From JASBTN01 sp965228805 (GTDB taxonomy: Bacteria > Pseudomonadota > Alphaproteobacteria > Rhodobacterales > Rhodobacteraceae), in assembly GCF_965228805.1 (NCBI RefSeq), contig NZ_CBDDIE010000003.1, positions 3,472,001-3,536,000 of the forward strand: a DNA stretch of 64,000 nucleotides, given 5' to 3'. A program made the position numbers and the translations under genes. The notes beneath the pieces are model-generated. The model was not told where the DNA came from. It made no database searches and saw only the letters and a program-made list of their open reading frames with translations. Within the stretch, counting starts at the first letter, position 1. Each line of letters starts with the position of its first letter. Below are positions 16,737 through 27,041 of this stretch, one piece after another.

Positions 16737-16765
16737 GGACTGCGGTTGCATAAGCCAATGAGGGC

Positions 16766-16870
16766 AACGCCCGACCGCGGGTGGGCGAGAAGCGCCCGCC
16801 CGTCAAACCGGAGGTTTGCCTCCGGCAAAACGGGGCGGTCGGGCGCTGCCCGGCGGTGCCGCCGGGCGGG
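16766..16870. repeat. Multi-hairpin intergenic element
   Basis: An outer 10-bp pair, GCCCGACCGC (16769-16778) with GCGGTCGGGC (16835-16844), encloses two hairpins: GGGCG-AGAAG-CGCCC and CCGGAGG-TTTG-CCTCCGG (16808-16825). A further hairpin, GCCCGGCGG-TG-CCGCCGGGC (16848-16867), follows immediately. The regular branched fold looks like a REP/BIME-class dispersed element. It also provides termination between the convergent genes. Confidence 0.6.
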
Positions 16871-16922
16871 ACGATCATCAGGCTACAATCATGCCCCCAG
16901 TGACCTAACTCACGTACCCATA

Positions 16923-17243
16923 CTAGAGCTTTGAAATGGCTTCGGAGATTGCGTCAATACATACGGCAGCCTCCTCCGAGTCGTCCCCTGCCTCTTTCAC
17001 TAGGGCCTTTGCGCCCTCCAGTATCTCTTTGACCTCGAATACCGTCTTTGCACCAACATAAGGGCCCGGAGGGGGAAGTTTATCTTCTGCCAATGGGGTG
17101 GCACTCGGGTAGTCGCAGTTTCCAGTCGATACCTCCGCCACGCGGCCTCCATTGACACCAAAGAAAGACGCGATGTCATGTTGCTTGTCGCCTCGCGCCA
17201 GCATCCCTTTGACGATTTGCGTTTCTCTATAAGAAAAAGCCAT
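16923..17243 (-). CDS. Small protein with HTH-like N-terminus, function unknown
   Basis: The 106-residue protein opens with SYRETQIVKGMLARGDKQHDIASFFG and continues GVNGGRVAEV. This reads as a helix-turn-helix typical of short transposase-type or homeodomain-like DNA-binding segments (Q-xx-IASFFGVN-xx-RVAEV). The C-terminal half is acidic and helical (KEILEGAKALVKEAGDDSEEAAV). Base composition is less GC-rich than the flanks. A GAGG ribosome site precedes the ATG. It lies just after the rpoD terminator on the same strand and has two GANTC sites upstream (17268 and 17294). No target is known. Confidence 0.65.
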   Translation of the reverse strand: MAFSYRETQIVKGMLARGDKQHDIASFFGVNGGRVAEVSTGNCDYPSATPLAEDKLPPPGPYVGAKTVFEVKEILEGAKALVKEAGDDSEEAAVCIDAISEAISKL

Positions 17244-17319
17244 CTCAATCTCCTCTCAGCTAATGCGAGTCAGAGATGGGGTCACTCAACCCAGAGTCAA
17301 GTTAACAAATACCTCAAAC

Positions 17320-17345
17320 AAAAACGCCCCCTTGCGGGGGCGCTT
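17320..17345 (-). terminator. Rho-independent terminator of rpoD
   Basis: On the minus strand AGCGCCCCC-GCAA-GGGGGCGT is followed by TTTTTGTTT. It lies 3 bases after the rpoD stop and is a strong intrinsic terminator. Confidence 0.88.
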
Positions 17346-17348
17346 TGA

Positions 17349-19358
<2,010 letters not shown>

Positions 19359-19405
19359 GCGGCTCTCCTTGGCTAGATGTCGGTCGCGGGTGCGGTCGGC
19401 TGCAC

Positions 19406-19452
19406 GAATCAGTGATTCGAATTGACGAATCATTTCCGTCTTTCACTGATTC
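19406..19452. promoter_or_regulatory. Cluster of four GANTC (CcrM) sites upstream of rpoD
   Basis: GAATC (19406), GATTC (19414), GAATC (19427) and GATTC (19448) lie within 47 bases, 48-94 bases before the rpoD start. They occur as alternating CGAATCA and TGATTCG half-sites, which also form inverted repeats (TGATTCG-AATTGA-CGAATCA at 19413-19432). GANTC is the methylation site of the alphaproteobacterial cell-cycle methylase CcrM and part of GcrA-dependent promoters. Confidence 0.6.
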
Positions 19453-19509
19453 GCCAAGTCGATAATCCCCATTTCGATTTAGCCCTTGTTTTCCTGTGAC
19501 CAAAGCGCC

Positions 19510-21474
19510 CTATCCCCGGTGCTTGGGCTTGGAAAAATCGAGCTTGCTGAGCAGCGCGTCGAGCTCGCGGCGTTCCTCACGATCCATCAGCGCGCCATTG
19601 TCCCCCACGTCGAAGACGGACTTGTCCTCGCCCTCCGAGCGGATCGCGCGATTGCGTGCCTCGGCGGCCTGGGTCAGGCGCCAGGTCAGGCCCTCGTCGG
19701 CCATCGCTTCGATATCGTGCATCGCGTCGTCTGTCTCGGCGCGGGCGCCCCGGATCGCTTCGAGTTTGGCGAGCTCTTCGGTCAGGCAGGTCAGGACCAT
19801 TTCGGCATCGTCCGGGTGTCGGATCGCGGGTGCAATGCGTACGTGGCTGGGCGCAAAGAGTTTTTCAAGGGCTCCGGGGGCGATTTCATCGATTTTTTCG
19901 CGCAGCGCCTCTGCCCCTTCCTGGGCGTGGCGCAGGATCAGGTTCTGCAAGACCTGGTGGTCGGGCGTAGACATATGGGTGCGTTCGAAGGCGCTTTCGA
20001 CCTCGCCCAACATGTCGGGCCGCGTGACCAGCACCGCCAGGATCACCCCCTCGCGCAGCAGGTCCGCATTGTCCCCCGCTGCCAGGGCCGAGCCCTTGGT
20101 CGATTGCTGCACCGGTGCGGGCCCCTTGCGCCAGGGTCGACGCTGCCCCCCATCCGGGCGTCCGCCCTGCCCGGAGCCACCGCCCCGATTGCCGCGAAAC
20201 AGCTCCCAGCGCAGGTCCTTGATGGCCAGCCCGTAATGTTCGCGAATCGACGGGTCCTGAATGCGCGAAATCACCTGTCTCAGCTGCTTGTCCAGCGCCG
20301 CGCGGCGTTCCGGGCTGTCGAACACCTTGCCCTCGGTCTCGCGCTGCCAGAGCAGCTTGACCATCGGCATCGCCGCGTCGATCAGCGCCTGCATGGCCCC
20401 CGCCCCCTGCGCCTTGATCAGGTCGTCAGGGTCTAGGCCTTCGGGCATGATGGCAAAGCGCACGCTCTTGCCCGCTTCCAGCAGGGGCAGCGCCAAGTCG
20501 ATTACCCGCATCGCAGCGCGCAAACCGGCCGTATCGCCGTCCAGAGCAATGATCGGCTCATCGGCAAAGCGCCACATCAGGCGCAGCTGGTCTTCGGTGA
20601 TCGCGGTCCCCAGAGGCGCGACGGTGGCGCCGAACCCGGCCTCGGACAGGGCTATGACGTCCATGTAGCCTTCCGCCACCAGCAGGGGCTGCCCCTTGCC
20701 GGCCGCTTCGCGCGCGGGACCGTGGTTGTAGAGGCTGCGCCCCTTGTCGAACAGCTCGGTCTCGGGCGAGTTCAGATACTTGGCGTTGTCATTCGGGTCC
20801 ATCGCCCGGCCACCGAAGGCAATGCAGCGCCCGCGCGCGTCGCGGATCGGGAACATGATGCGGCCGCGGAACGTGTCATAGGGGTTGCCGCCCTTGCGAC
20901 TGGGTTTCGCTAGCCCCGCACCCAGGATCAGGTCCTCGGGCACGGATTTGCCTTTGAGGTGATCCCACAGCCCCTGCCAGGCGTCAGGGGCGAAACCGAT
21001 CTCCCACCGCTCCTGCGCGGCTTCCGACAGGCCCCGCCCGGCAAGGTAGTCGCGCGCTGCAGCGCCCGCCCCGGTCTTCAACTGCAGGCGGAAGAACTGA
21101 ACCGCCTGTTCCATGACATCCGCCAGTTGGGTGCGCCGGTCGGCCTTCTGCTGGGCTTGTGGATCGCGGGCGGGCATCTGCATCCCGGCCTCACCCGCCA
21201 GGATTTCGATCGCTTCCATGAAGGACACATTCTCGGTCTCCTTCACGAAGGAGATCGCATCGCCCTTCGCGTGGCAGCCGAAGCAGTAGTAAAATCCCTT
21301 GCGATCATCGACGTGGAAGCTGGCGGTCTTTTCCTGGTGGAACGGGCATGGTGCCCACATGTCGCCCTTGCCCTGGTTCGACTTGCGCTGATCCCACATG
21401 ACCTTGCGCCCCACGACCTGAGACAGGCTCGTGCGGGTGCGAAGCTCATCAAGGAAACCGGGCGGCAGGGACAT
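19510..21474 (-). CDS. dnaG: DNA primase DnaG
   Basis: DnaG makes RNA primers at the replication fork and binds DnaB helicase. The 654-residue product has the N-terminal zinc-binding domain (CPFH and CFGC spaced as in the family). It also has the RNA-polymerase core with the TOPRIM motif (LLVAEGYMDVIAL and IALDGDTAGLRAA) and a C-terminal helicase-interaction region. The start at 21474 has no Shine-Dalgarno. TATAGT lies only 5 bases upstream, so the mRNA may be leaderless. rpoD follows on the same strand after about 150 bases with its own promoter region. Confidence 0.96.
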   Translation of the reverse strand: MSLPPGFLDELRTRTSLSQVVGRKVMWDQRKSNQGKGDMWAPCPFHQEKTASFHVDDRKGFYYCFGCHAKGDAISFVKETENVSFMEAIEILAGEAGMQMPARDPQAQQKADRRTQLADVMEQAVQFFRLQLKTGAGAAARDYLAGRGLSEAAQERWEIGFAPDAWQGLWDHLKGKSVPEDLILGAGLAKPSRKGGNPYDTFRGRIMFPIRDARGRCIAFGGRAMDPNDNAKYLNSPETELFDKGRSLYNHGPAREAAGKGQPLLVAEGYMDVIALSEAGFGATVAPLGTAITEDQLRLMWRFADEPIIALDGDTAGLRAAMRVIDLALPLLEAGKSVRFAIMPEGLDPDDLIKAQGAGAMQALIDAAMPMVKLLWQRETEGKVFDSPERRAALDKQLRQVISRIQDPSIREHYGLAIKDLRWELFRGNRGGGSGQGGRPDGGQRRPWRKGPAPVQQSTKGSALAAGDNADLLREGVILAVLVTRPDMLGEVESAFERTHMSTPDHQVLQNLILRHAQEGAEALREKIDEIAPGALEKLFAPSHVRIAPAIRHPDDAEMVLTCLTEELAKLEAIRGARAETDDAMHDIEAMADEGLTWRLTQAAEARNRAIRSEGEDKSVFDVGDNGALMDREERRELDALLSKLDFSKPKHRG

Positions 21475-21479
21475 AAGGC

Positions 21480-21485
21480 ACTATA
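21480..21485 (-). promoter_or_regulatory. Candidate -10 element of dnaG placed for a leaderless transcript
   Basis: TATAGT on the minus strand ends 5 bases before the dnaG ATG, so transcription would begin at or next to the start codon. No ribosome site is seen, and no strong -35 is recognisable 16-18 bases upstream. Confidence 0.35.
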
Positions 21486-21517
21486 TCGTCAAGCGCTCCG
21501 GTGAAGTCCAGCGCCGA

Positions 21518-21562
21518 CAAGAAAATTCGAATTTTCTTGGCAAAATTCTTCGAAGAATTTTG
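21518..21562 (-). terminator. Tandem hairpin element after soxG (copy 2)
   Basis: CAAAATTCTT-CG-AAGAATTTTG (21541-21562) abuts the soxG stop directly. It is followed, across one G, by CAAGAAAATT-CG-AATTTTCTTG (21518-21539). The layout and much of the sequence match the ribD 3' element at 12229-12273. It probably terminates the sarcosine oxidase operon just before dnaG. Confidence 0.72.
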
Positions 21563-22099
21563 TCAGCCGCGCGCGGCCACGCCGGTCATGGCCTGGGTCA
21601 GCTCATGCACCGCCGTTTCCGCCATCGAACGAAACACCATGATTTCAACCACTTCCGCACCGGTACGGGTCAGCGACATGTTCATATGCCCCAACTGACT
21701 GCGCGCCGTATGGCCGCGTTTGAAGACACCTTCGCGCAGGTCCAAGGGCGTCAACCGCGCCAGAATCTCGCGCCAGCCTGCCCCGTCGAGCCTGAGCACC
21801 GCCCAGGCGTCCGACTGATCGGTCATGGCGAAGGCCTGCGCCAGCTTCGCATCGGGGTCGGGCCCGATCAGCATCGCCTGTCCGCGCCCGGTCCAAACCG
21901 CCCGTGCGGTGGCCTTTCCAGTTGCGCGGTTCGGAGCGGGGAACGCCATCCCGTGGGTCTGTTTCAACACCTCCAGCGACGCGCCCTTCAACGGCGAAAG
22001 AGATGTAATCGCCCCCGGCAGCACCTCCGACAGGGTCACCGCGCCGATCGTCTTCGGCGCCATCCCCCGGCAAGGGGTCATTTCCACCAGGCTAGCCAC
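21563..22099 (-). CDS. soxG: Sarcosine oxidase, gamma subunit
   Basis: The gamma subunit completes the heterotetrameric sarcosine oxidase, which demethylates sarcosine to glycine and passes the methyl carbon to tetrahydrofolate as 5,10-methylene-THF. The 178-residue product is GCV_T-like with VTLSEVLPGAITSLSPLKG and SDAWAVLRLDGAGWREILARLTPLDL. It ends in VHELTQAMTG. The start is taken as the GTG at 22099, giving V-ASLVEMTPC. It overlaps the end of soxA by 8 bases, as expected for coupled sox genes; the longer frame to 22171 is a shadow of soxA. Confidence 0.9.
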   Translation of the reverse strand: MASLVEMTPCRGMAPKTIGAVTLSEVLPGAITSLSPLKGASLEVLKQTHGMAFPAPNRATGKATARAVWTGRGQAMLIGPDPDAKLAQAFAMTDQSDAWAVLRLDGAGWREILARLTPLDLREGVFKRGHTARSQLGHMNMSLTRTGAEVVEIMVFRSMAETAVHELTQAMTGVAARG

Positions 22100-25037
22100 G
22101 CACGCGCCCTCCCTCCGGGTCGAAGAAGACCGGGTCGCAGACCTCACAGATCGCTTCGACATTTCTGACATGATCGACCAGGCGCAGGCGCTCCCCGTGG
22201 CGTGCCCGCCCGTTCTTCAGGAACCCGAGCCCCAGGGTGGTGCCCAAGGTCGGCGAGAACCCCACCGAGGTCACATAGCCCTGATCATTCACCCGCACAG
22301 CCTCGTCGCCTTCATTGAACAGATGCGCCCCGGCGGTCAGCTGTTTCACCGCCCCCACGGGTTTCAGACCGACAAGCTGTTCGCGCTCCGGCCCCGACAG
22401 GCCCGGTCGCGAGGCCGCCGCCTTGCCGATACAGTCCTTCTTGGCGGACACCATGCGGCCCATGCCGATATCATCCGCCGTCACCCGCCCGTGGATTTCC
22501 GAGTGGGTGATGAATCCCTTTTCGATGCGCAGCACGTTCAGCGCCTCCATCCCGTAAGGCCCACCACCAAAGGCTGCGGCCTGAGACAGCAGGAGCCGCC
22601 AAAGCCCCTCGCCATAGCGCGCAGGCACGGCAATCTCATAGGCATGTTCGCCCGAGAAGCTGATGCGGAAGAGCCGTCCTTTGACGCCCGCGACCGAGAC
22701 CTCGCCACAGGCCATGAAGGGCCAGGCCTCCGGGTCCAGCGGCTGATCCAGCACCGCGTCCAGCAGATCGCGGGACTTCGGCCCGGCCACGGCGAATTGC
22801 GCCCATTGTTCGGTGGTCGACACCAGGTGCACGTCCCAATCGGGCTTCAACACCTGCGCCACGAACTCCAGATGCGCCATGACCTGGCCCGCCGCAGCCG
22901 TGGTGGTGGTCATGACGAAGTGGTTTTCCCCGAACCGCGCGGTGGTGCCATCATCCATGACATGACCATCCTCGCGCAGCATGAGCCCATAGCGCACGCG
23001 CCCGACCTTGAGGGTCGAGAACATGTTTGTATAAACGAAATCAAGGAATTCCGCGGCGTTCTTGCCCTGGATATCGATCTTGCCAAGGGTGGAAACATCG
23101 CAGATCCCGACCAAATGGCGCACCATGTTCACTTCGCGATCACAGCTCTCGCGCCAGGTCTTTTCGCCCTCCACCGGGAAATAGCTGGGGCGATACCACA
23201 GCCCGGCCTCGATCATTGGCGCCTTGGCATCGACCGTGGCCTTGTGCGAGGTCATGAACCGCTCTGGCGCAAAGCCCTTGCCGCGTGCTCCCGCGCCCAT
23301 GGCAGCAATGGAGACCGGCGTGAAGGGCGGCCTGTAAGTCGTTGTTCCTGTTTCCGAAATACCTCGTCCGGTCGCATCCGCCAGCACCGCCAGCGCGTTC
23401 ACGTTCGAGTTCTTGCCCTGGTCCGGCGCCATGCCCTGGGTGGTGTAGCGTTTCATATGCTCGACGCTGGAGAAGTTTTCCATCGCGGCCAGCTTCACGT
23501 CCTTTACGGTCACGTCGTTCTGGAAATCCAGCCAGGCGCGGCCCTTGCCGCCCGCGCAATGCCAGAGCGGCGCAACCTCGTAAGGCTTGTCTTCCGCCGA
23601 CGGCATTTCGACGGAAACCTCCTTCTTCCCAAGCACATAGAGCGCATCGTTCGCAGCTTCTATACCGCTGGCAAGCGCACCGAAGGTGGTAAAGACACCC
23701 GAGGCCGCGCCAACGGCCTCCAGCCCTGGGACCATGTTGGATTTCGGCACGAAGGCCTGCTTCTCGTCGTCCCAGACAGGGCGACCATTCATGTGGCAAG
23801 CCAGGTGCAAGGTCGGGTTCCAACCGCCTGAGATCGCAAGGCAATCCGCCTCCAGATTCTGTCGACCAGATTGCGTTTGCACGGTCACGCCAGAGAGCGC
23901 CTTGCGTCCCTTGGTGTCGATGACCTGCGCGCCGGTGTAGACCGGGAAATCCCCCATATTCCATCCGGAGACCTGCGCGTCAGGGCGGCTGTCCACCAGC
24001 GCGGCCACTTCGACCCCGGCGGCCACCAGATCGCGCGCGGTTCGGTGGGCGTCGTCATTGTTGCCGAAGACCGCGACGCGACTGCCCGCCAGCACGCCGT
24101 AACGATGCAGATACCCACGCACAGCGCTGGCCATCATCACCCCCGGCCGGTCGTTATTGGCGAACGCCACGGGGCGCTCCAGGGCGCCCGCCGCCAGGAT
24201 TGCGCGGCGCGCGGTGATGCGCCAGAAGCATTCCAGAGGCAGAAGGTCGGGGTTTTCCAGATGCAGCCCCACCCGTTCCAACGCCCCATAGGTGCCACCG
24301 TCATAGGCGCCGGTCACCGTGGTCCGGTTCATAAGGCGCACATTGTCCATCATACTGAGCTCGGTCATCACCTCGTCGACCCAGACCGGGCCAGGCTTGC
24401 CGCCCACCTCCTCGGCCTCCGATTGCAGACGGCCACCGAAGTGCTTTTCTTCTTCGCAGAGAATCACGTCCACGCCCGCACGCCCCGCGGTCAGCGCCGC
24501 CATTAGCCCGGCCGGACCGGAACCGATGACCAGCAGATCGCAATGGGCAAAGGCCTTTTCCATCGGCGCCGTGTCATGTTCCATCGACAGCGCGCCCAGA
24601 CCGGCGGCACGGCGGATCATCGGCTCATAGAGCCGCTCCCAGAACTTCGCGGGCCACATGAAGGTCTTGTAGTAGAACCCAGCCGAAAAGAACGGAGACA
24701 TCAGGTCATTCAGTCCCAGCAGATCGGATTCCAGCGAGGGCCACGCGTTCTGGCTGCGTATCTCCAGCCCGTCATGGATCTCTTGCACCGTGGCGCGCAC
24801 ATTCGGGGTCTGTGCCGCACCGTGCCCGGTGGTCACCAGCGCATTGGGTTCTTCCGAGCCCGTGGTCATAACGCCGCGCGGGCGGTGGTACTTGAACGAC
24901 CGCCCCATCAGGCGCACGCCATTGGCCAGCAGCGCTGAGGCCACCGTGTCGCCCTTGAACCCGACGATGCCGCGTCCGTCGAAGCTGAACCGCACCGGTT
25001 TGCTGCGGTCAATGAGGCCCTTGCCCTGTACGCGCAT
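22092..25037 (-). CDS. soxA: Sarcosine oxidase, alpha subunit
   Basis: The 981-residue product is standard for the family. An N-terminal Fer2_4-like domain (RFSFDGRGIVGFKGDTVASAL) is followed by a dinucleotide-binding domain (DLLVIGSGPAGLMAALTAGRAG), which binds NAD+. The C-terminal aminomethyltransferase (GCV_T) part binds folate (GKIDIQGKNAAEFLDFVYTN and GEHAYEIAVPARYG). It works with SoxB, SoxD and SoxG. ATG 25037 gives MRVQGKGLIDRS; the ORF upstream to 25214 overlaps soxD in another frame. It starts 2 bases after soxD. Confidence 0.96.
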   Translation of the reverse strand: MRVQGKGLIDRSKPVRFSFDGRGIVGFKGDTVASALLANGVRLMGRSFKYHRPRGVMTTGSEEPNALVTTGHGAAQTPNVRATVQEIHDGLEIRSQNAWPSLESDLLGLNDLMSPFFSAGFYYKTFMWPAKFWERLYEPMIRRAAGLGALSMEHDTAPMEKAFAHCDLLVIGSGPAGLMAALTAGRAGVDVILCEEEKHFGGRLQSEAEEVGGKPGPVWVDEVMTELSMMDNVRLMNRTTVTGAYDGGTYGALERVGLHLENPDLLPLECFWRITARRAILAAGALERPVAFANNDRPGVMMASAVRGYLHRYGVLAGSRVAVFGNNDDAHRTARDLVAAGVEVAALVDSRPDAQVSGWNMGDFPVYTGAQVIDTKGRKALSGVTVQTQSGRQNLEADCLAISGGWNPTLHLACHMNGRPVWDDEKQAFVPKSNMVPGLEAVGAASGVFTTFGALASGIEAANDALYVLGKKEVSVEMPSAEDKPYEVAPLWHCAGGKGRAWLDFQNDVTVKDVKLAAMENFSSVEHMKRYTTQGMAPDQGKNSNVNALAVLADATGRGISETGTTTYRPPFTPVSIAAMGAGARGKGFAPERFMTSHKATVDAKAPMIEAGLWYRPSYFPVEGEKTWRESCDREVNMVRHLVGICDVSTLGKIDIQGKNAAEFLDFVYTNMFSTLKVGRVRYGLMLREDGHVMDDGTTARFGENHFVMTTTTAAAGQVMAHLEFVAQVLKPDWDVHLVSTTEQWAQFAVAGPKSRDLLDAVLDQPLDPEAWPFMACGEVSVAGVKGRLFRISFSGEHAYEIAVPARYGEGLWRLLLSQAAAFGGGPYGMEALNVLRIEKGFITHSEIHGRVTADDIGMGRMVSAKKDCIGKAAASRPGLSGPEREQLVGLKPVGAVKQLTAGAHLFNEGDEAVRVNDQGYVTSVGFSPTLGTTLGLGFLKNGRARHGERLRLVDHVRNVEAICEVCDPVFFDPEGGRVRG

Positions 25038-25039
25038 TC

Positions 25040-25303
25040 TCAGCTCTCCCCGCCCCGCTCGCTTGCCAACCGGCTGCCCAGCACCGCATGATCGCGGTTG
25101 TCCCGCGTCACCACCAGCCATGCGCCACAACCGGCGCCATGCCACCAGAGTTCCTCCTGCGGGCCCGCAGGGTTTTCGCGCAGGTGGATGTAATCGTTCC
25201 AGGCGTCGCTCCACCCTTCATCCGTGGGGCGGTCGAGCGCGACGCTCTTATAGGTGAACTCGCGATGATCACGTTCCCCGCAAAGGGGGCAATGCAGGCG
25301 CAT
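25040..25303 (-). CDS. soxD: Sarcosine oxidase, delta subunit
   Basis: The 87-residue protein is a typical SoxD. It has the zinc-binding CPLCGERDHREF near the N-terminus, WNDYIHLRENPAGPQEELWWHGAGCGAWL in the middle and a basic tail. The delta subunit stabilises the heterotetramer. It is separated from soxA by two bases and lies 3 bases after the unknown secreted protein gene. Confidence 0.95.
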   Translation of the reverse strand: MRLHCPLCGERDHREFTYKSVALDRPTDEGWSDAWNDYIHLRENPAGPQEELWWHGAGCGAWLVVTRDNRDHAVLGSRLASERGGES

Positions 25304-25306
25304 GGT

Positions 25307-25810
25307 CTACTCCCAACCGCAATGCGGCCCCGAAGGCCGGTAAAGACGATATGTCACGAACTGACCGGGCGCCTCGGCAATGTCCAGCGCCCCACCACAG
25401 CCATCGGTGTTGCCGATCAACAGATAGTCAGTGCGGAATTCCAGCATGTCTTCGTCGAGCCGGGTGATTTCTAGACTTCCGCCATCGCATTCCACCGCGC
25501 AACGCCAGCCCGCCTTGGCGGTCTTGTCGGCGTAGCAGAGCAGGAACTGCACCAGTTTCTGCCCGCCGAGTCCTTGGCTGGCCGCGTGGCCCTGGTTGGC
25601 CGCCACCACCACCATATCGGCCGTGGCCGAGGTTCCGTCAGCACCGGGGAAGGCCCCGAACATGATCTTTTCCACCACCTGGCCCGGTTGGCCCATCAGG
25701 TGGTCCTTGTCATAGGCGCGGGTCCAGCAGCCGTCGAGGTCCGCCGCAAACGCAGGCGCCCCCATCAGAACCCCAGTCAGGGCCGCCTTAATGTAGGTTA
25801 TGTTGCGCAC
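25307..25810 (-). CDS. Secreted protein of unknown function inside the sarcosine oxidase operon
   Basis: The 167-residue protein starts at a GTG at 25810 (GAGGAGG lies 8 bases upstream), overlapping the end of soxB by 23 bases. It has a Sec signal, ITYIKAALTGVLMGAPAFAA, with cleavage expected after FAA. The mature part is cysteine-containing (CWTRAYDKD, LLCYADKTAKAGWRCAVECDGG, GGALDIAE), suggesting disulfides in a periplasmic domain. I do not recognise a family. Its position between soxB and soxD is unusual, because in many bacteria those genes are adjacent. Translational coupling means it is made with the oxidase. Confidence 0.75.
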   Translation of the reverse strand: MRNITYIKAALTGVLMGAPAFAADLDGCWTRAYDKDHLMGQPGQVVEKIMFGAFPGADGTSATADMVVVAANQGHAASQGLGGQKLVQFLLCYADKTAKAGWRCAVECDGGSLEITRLDEDMLEFRTDYLLIGNTDGCGGALDIAEAPGQFVTYRLYRPSGPHCGWE

Positions 25811-27041
25811 CGGTTCCCTCCTCGTCCATGAGGCCACGACCGGTATCGAACCGGTCGAGACGGAGTTTCGCGGCGCTGTCATGCGGCTGGCCCGTGGCAA
25901 GAAGATGGGCCGTGGCCCAGCCAGAGCCAGGCACCGCCTTGAAGCCGCCGTAACACCAACCGGTGTTCACGATCAGCCCCTCGATGTGACAGGTGTCGAT
26001 GATGGGGGATCCGTCCGGCGACATGTCCATGATACCACCCCAGGAGCGCAAGACACGAGATTTTCCGATCGCGGGCATCAGGGTCATGGCGGCCTCCATC
26101 ACATGTTCGGCCATGGGAAGGTTTCCGCGCGCCGCGTAGGAGGGGTAGAAATCGAGGTCCCCGCCGAAGACCAACCCGCCCTTGTCGGACTGGCTGATAT
26201 AGAAATGCCCCATGCCGAAGGTGACCACCGTGTCGAGCGCGGGTTTCAGCCCCTCGGTGACAAAGGCCTGCAAAACGTGGCTTTCAATCGGCAGGCGCAT
26301 GCCCGCCATGGCCGCGACCTGGCTCGACCGGCCCGCCGCGACCATCGCGACCTTCCCCGCGCGGATCGGGCCGCGGGTGGTCTGCACGCCGGTGACGCGG
26401 CCATTTTCCACGTCGATCCCGGTCACTTCGCATTGCTGGATCAGGTCGACGCCGCGCTGGTCGGCGCCGCGCGCATAGCCCCAGGCCACCGCGTCGTGGC
26501 GCGCGGTGCCGCCACGTTTGTGATAGAGCCCGCCATAGACCGGAAAGCGCACATTGTCGAAATCCAGGAAGGGCACATGCCTGCGCACGCCTTCGCGGTC
26601 CAGAAGGATCGCGTCATCGCCCTGGTTGACCATGGAGTTCCCGCGCCGCGCCGCATAGTCGCGCTGCCCGTCCGAGTGGAACAGGTTGATGATCCCGCGC
26701 TGCGAGTGCATGACGTTGTAGTTCAGTTCCTGCTCGAGCCCTTCCCAGAGGCTCAGCGAGTGCGAGTAGAATTCGGAGTTGCCCGGCAGGTTGTAATTGG
26801 CGCGCACGATGGTGGTATTGCGCCCGACATTGCCGCCGCCCAGATAGCCGCGCTCCAGCACCGCGACATTGGTGATGCCGTGTTTGGCAGCCAGGTAATA
26901 GGCCGTCGCCAGCCCGTGACCGCCGCCACCGATGATGATGACATCGTACTCGGATCTCGGCTCCGGACTGCGCCAGGCCTTCTCCCATCCTTTGTTGCCG
27001 GTGAGCCCCTGTTTGAACACGGCCCAGGCAGAATATCGCAT
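25788..27041 (-). CDS. soxB: Sarcosine oxidase, beta subunit
   Basis: The 417-residue flavoprotein carries the FAD-binding DVIIIGGGGHGLATAYYLA motif near residues 32-51. It also has GGTARHDAVAWGYARGA, which contains the histidine that covalently binds FMN in SoxB. PDGSPIID and NTGWCYGGFKAVPGSG lie near the C-terminus. SoxB is the site of sarcosine oxidation. ATG 27041 gives MRYSAWAVFKQGL with GGAGGG upstream. It is the first gene of the operon. A palindrome, AAGCGC-T-GCGCTT, lies about 118 bases upstream (27159-27171) and is a possible operator. Confidence 0.96.
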   Translation of the reverse strand: MRYSAWAVFKQGLTGNKGWEKAWRSPEPRSEYDVIIIGGGGHGLATAYYLAAKHGITNVAVLERGYLGGGNVGRNTTIVRANYNLPGNSEFYSHSLSLWEGLEQELNYNVMHSQRGIINLFHSDGQRDYAARRGNSMVNQGDDAILLDREGVRRHVPFLDFDNVRFPVYGGLYHKRGGTARHDAVAWGYARGADQRGVDLIQQCEVTGIDVENGRVTGVQTTRGPIRAGKVAMVAAGRSSQVAAMAGMRLPIESHVLQAFVTEGLKPALDTVVTFGMGHFYISQSDKGGLVFGGDLDFYPSYAARGNLPMAEHVMEAAMTLMPAIGKSRVLRSWGGIMDMSPDGSPIIDTCHIEGLIVNTGWCYGGFKAVPGSGWATAHLLATGQPHDSAAKLRLDRFDTGRGLMDEEGTGAQHNLH

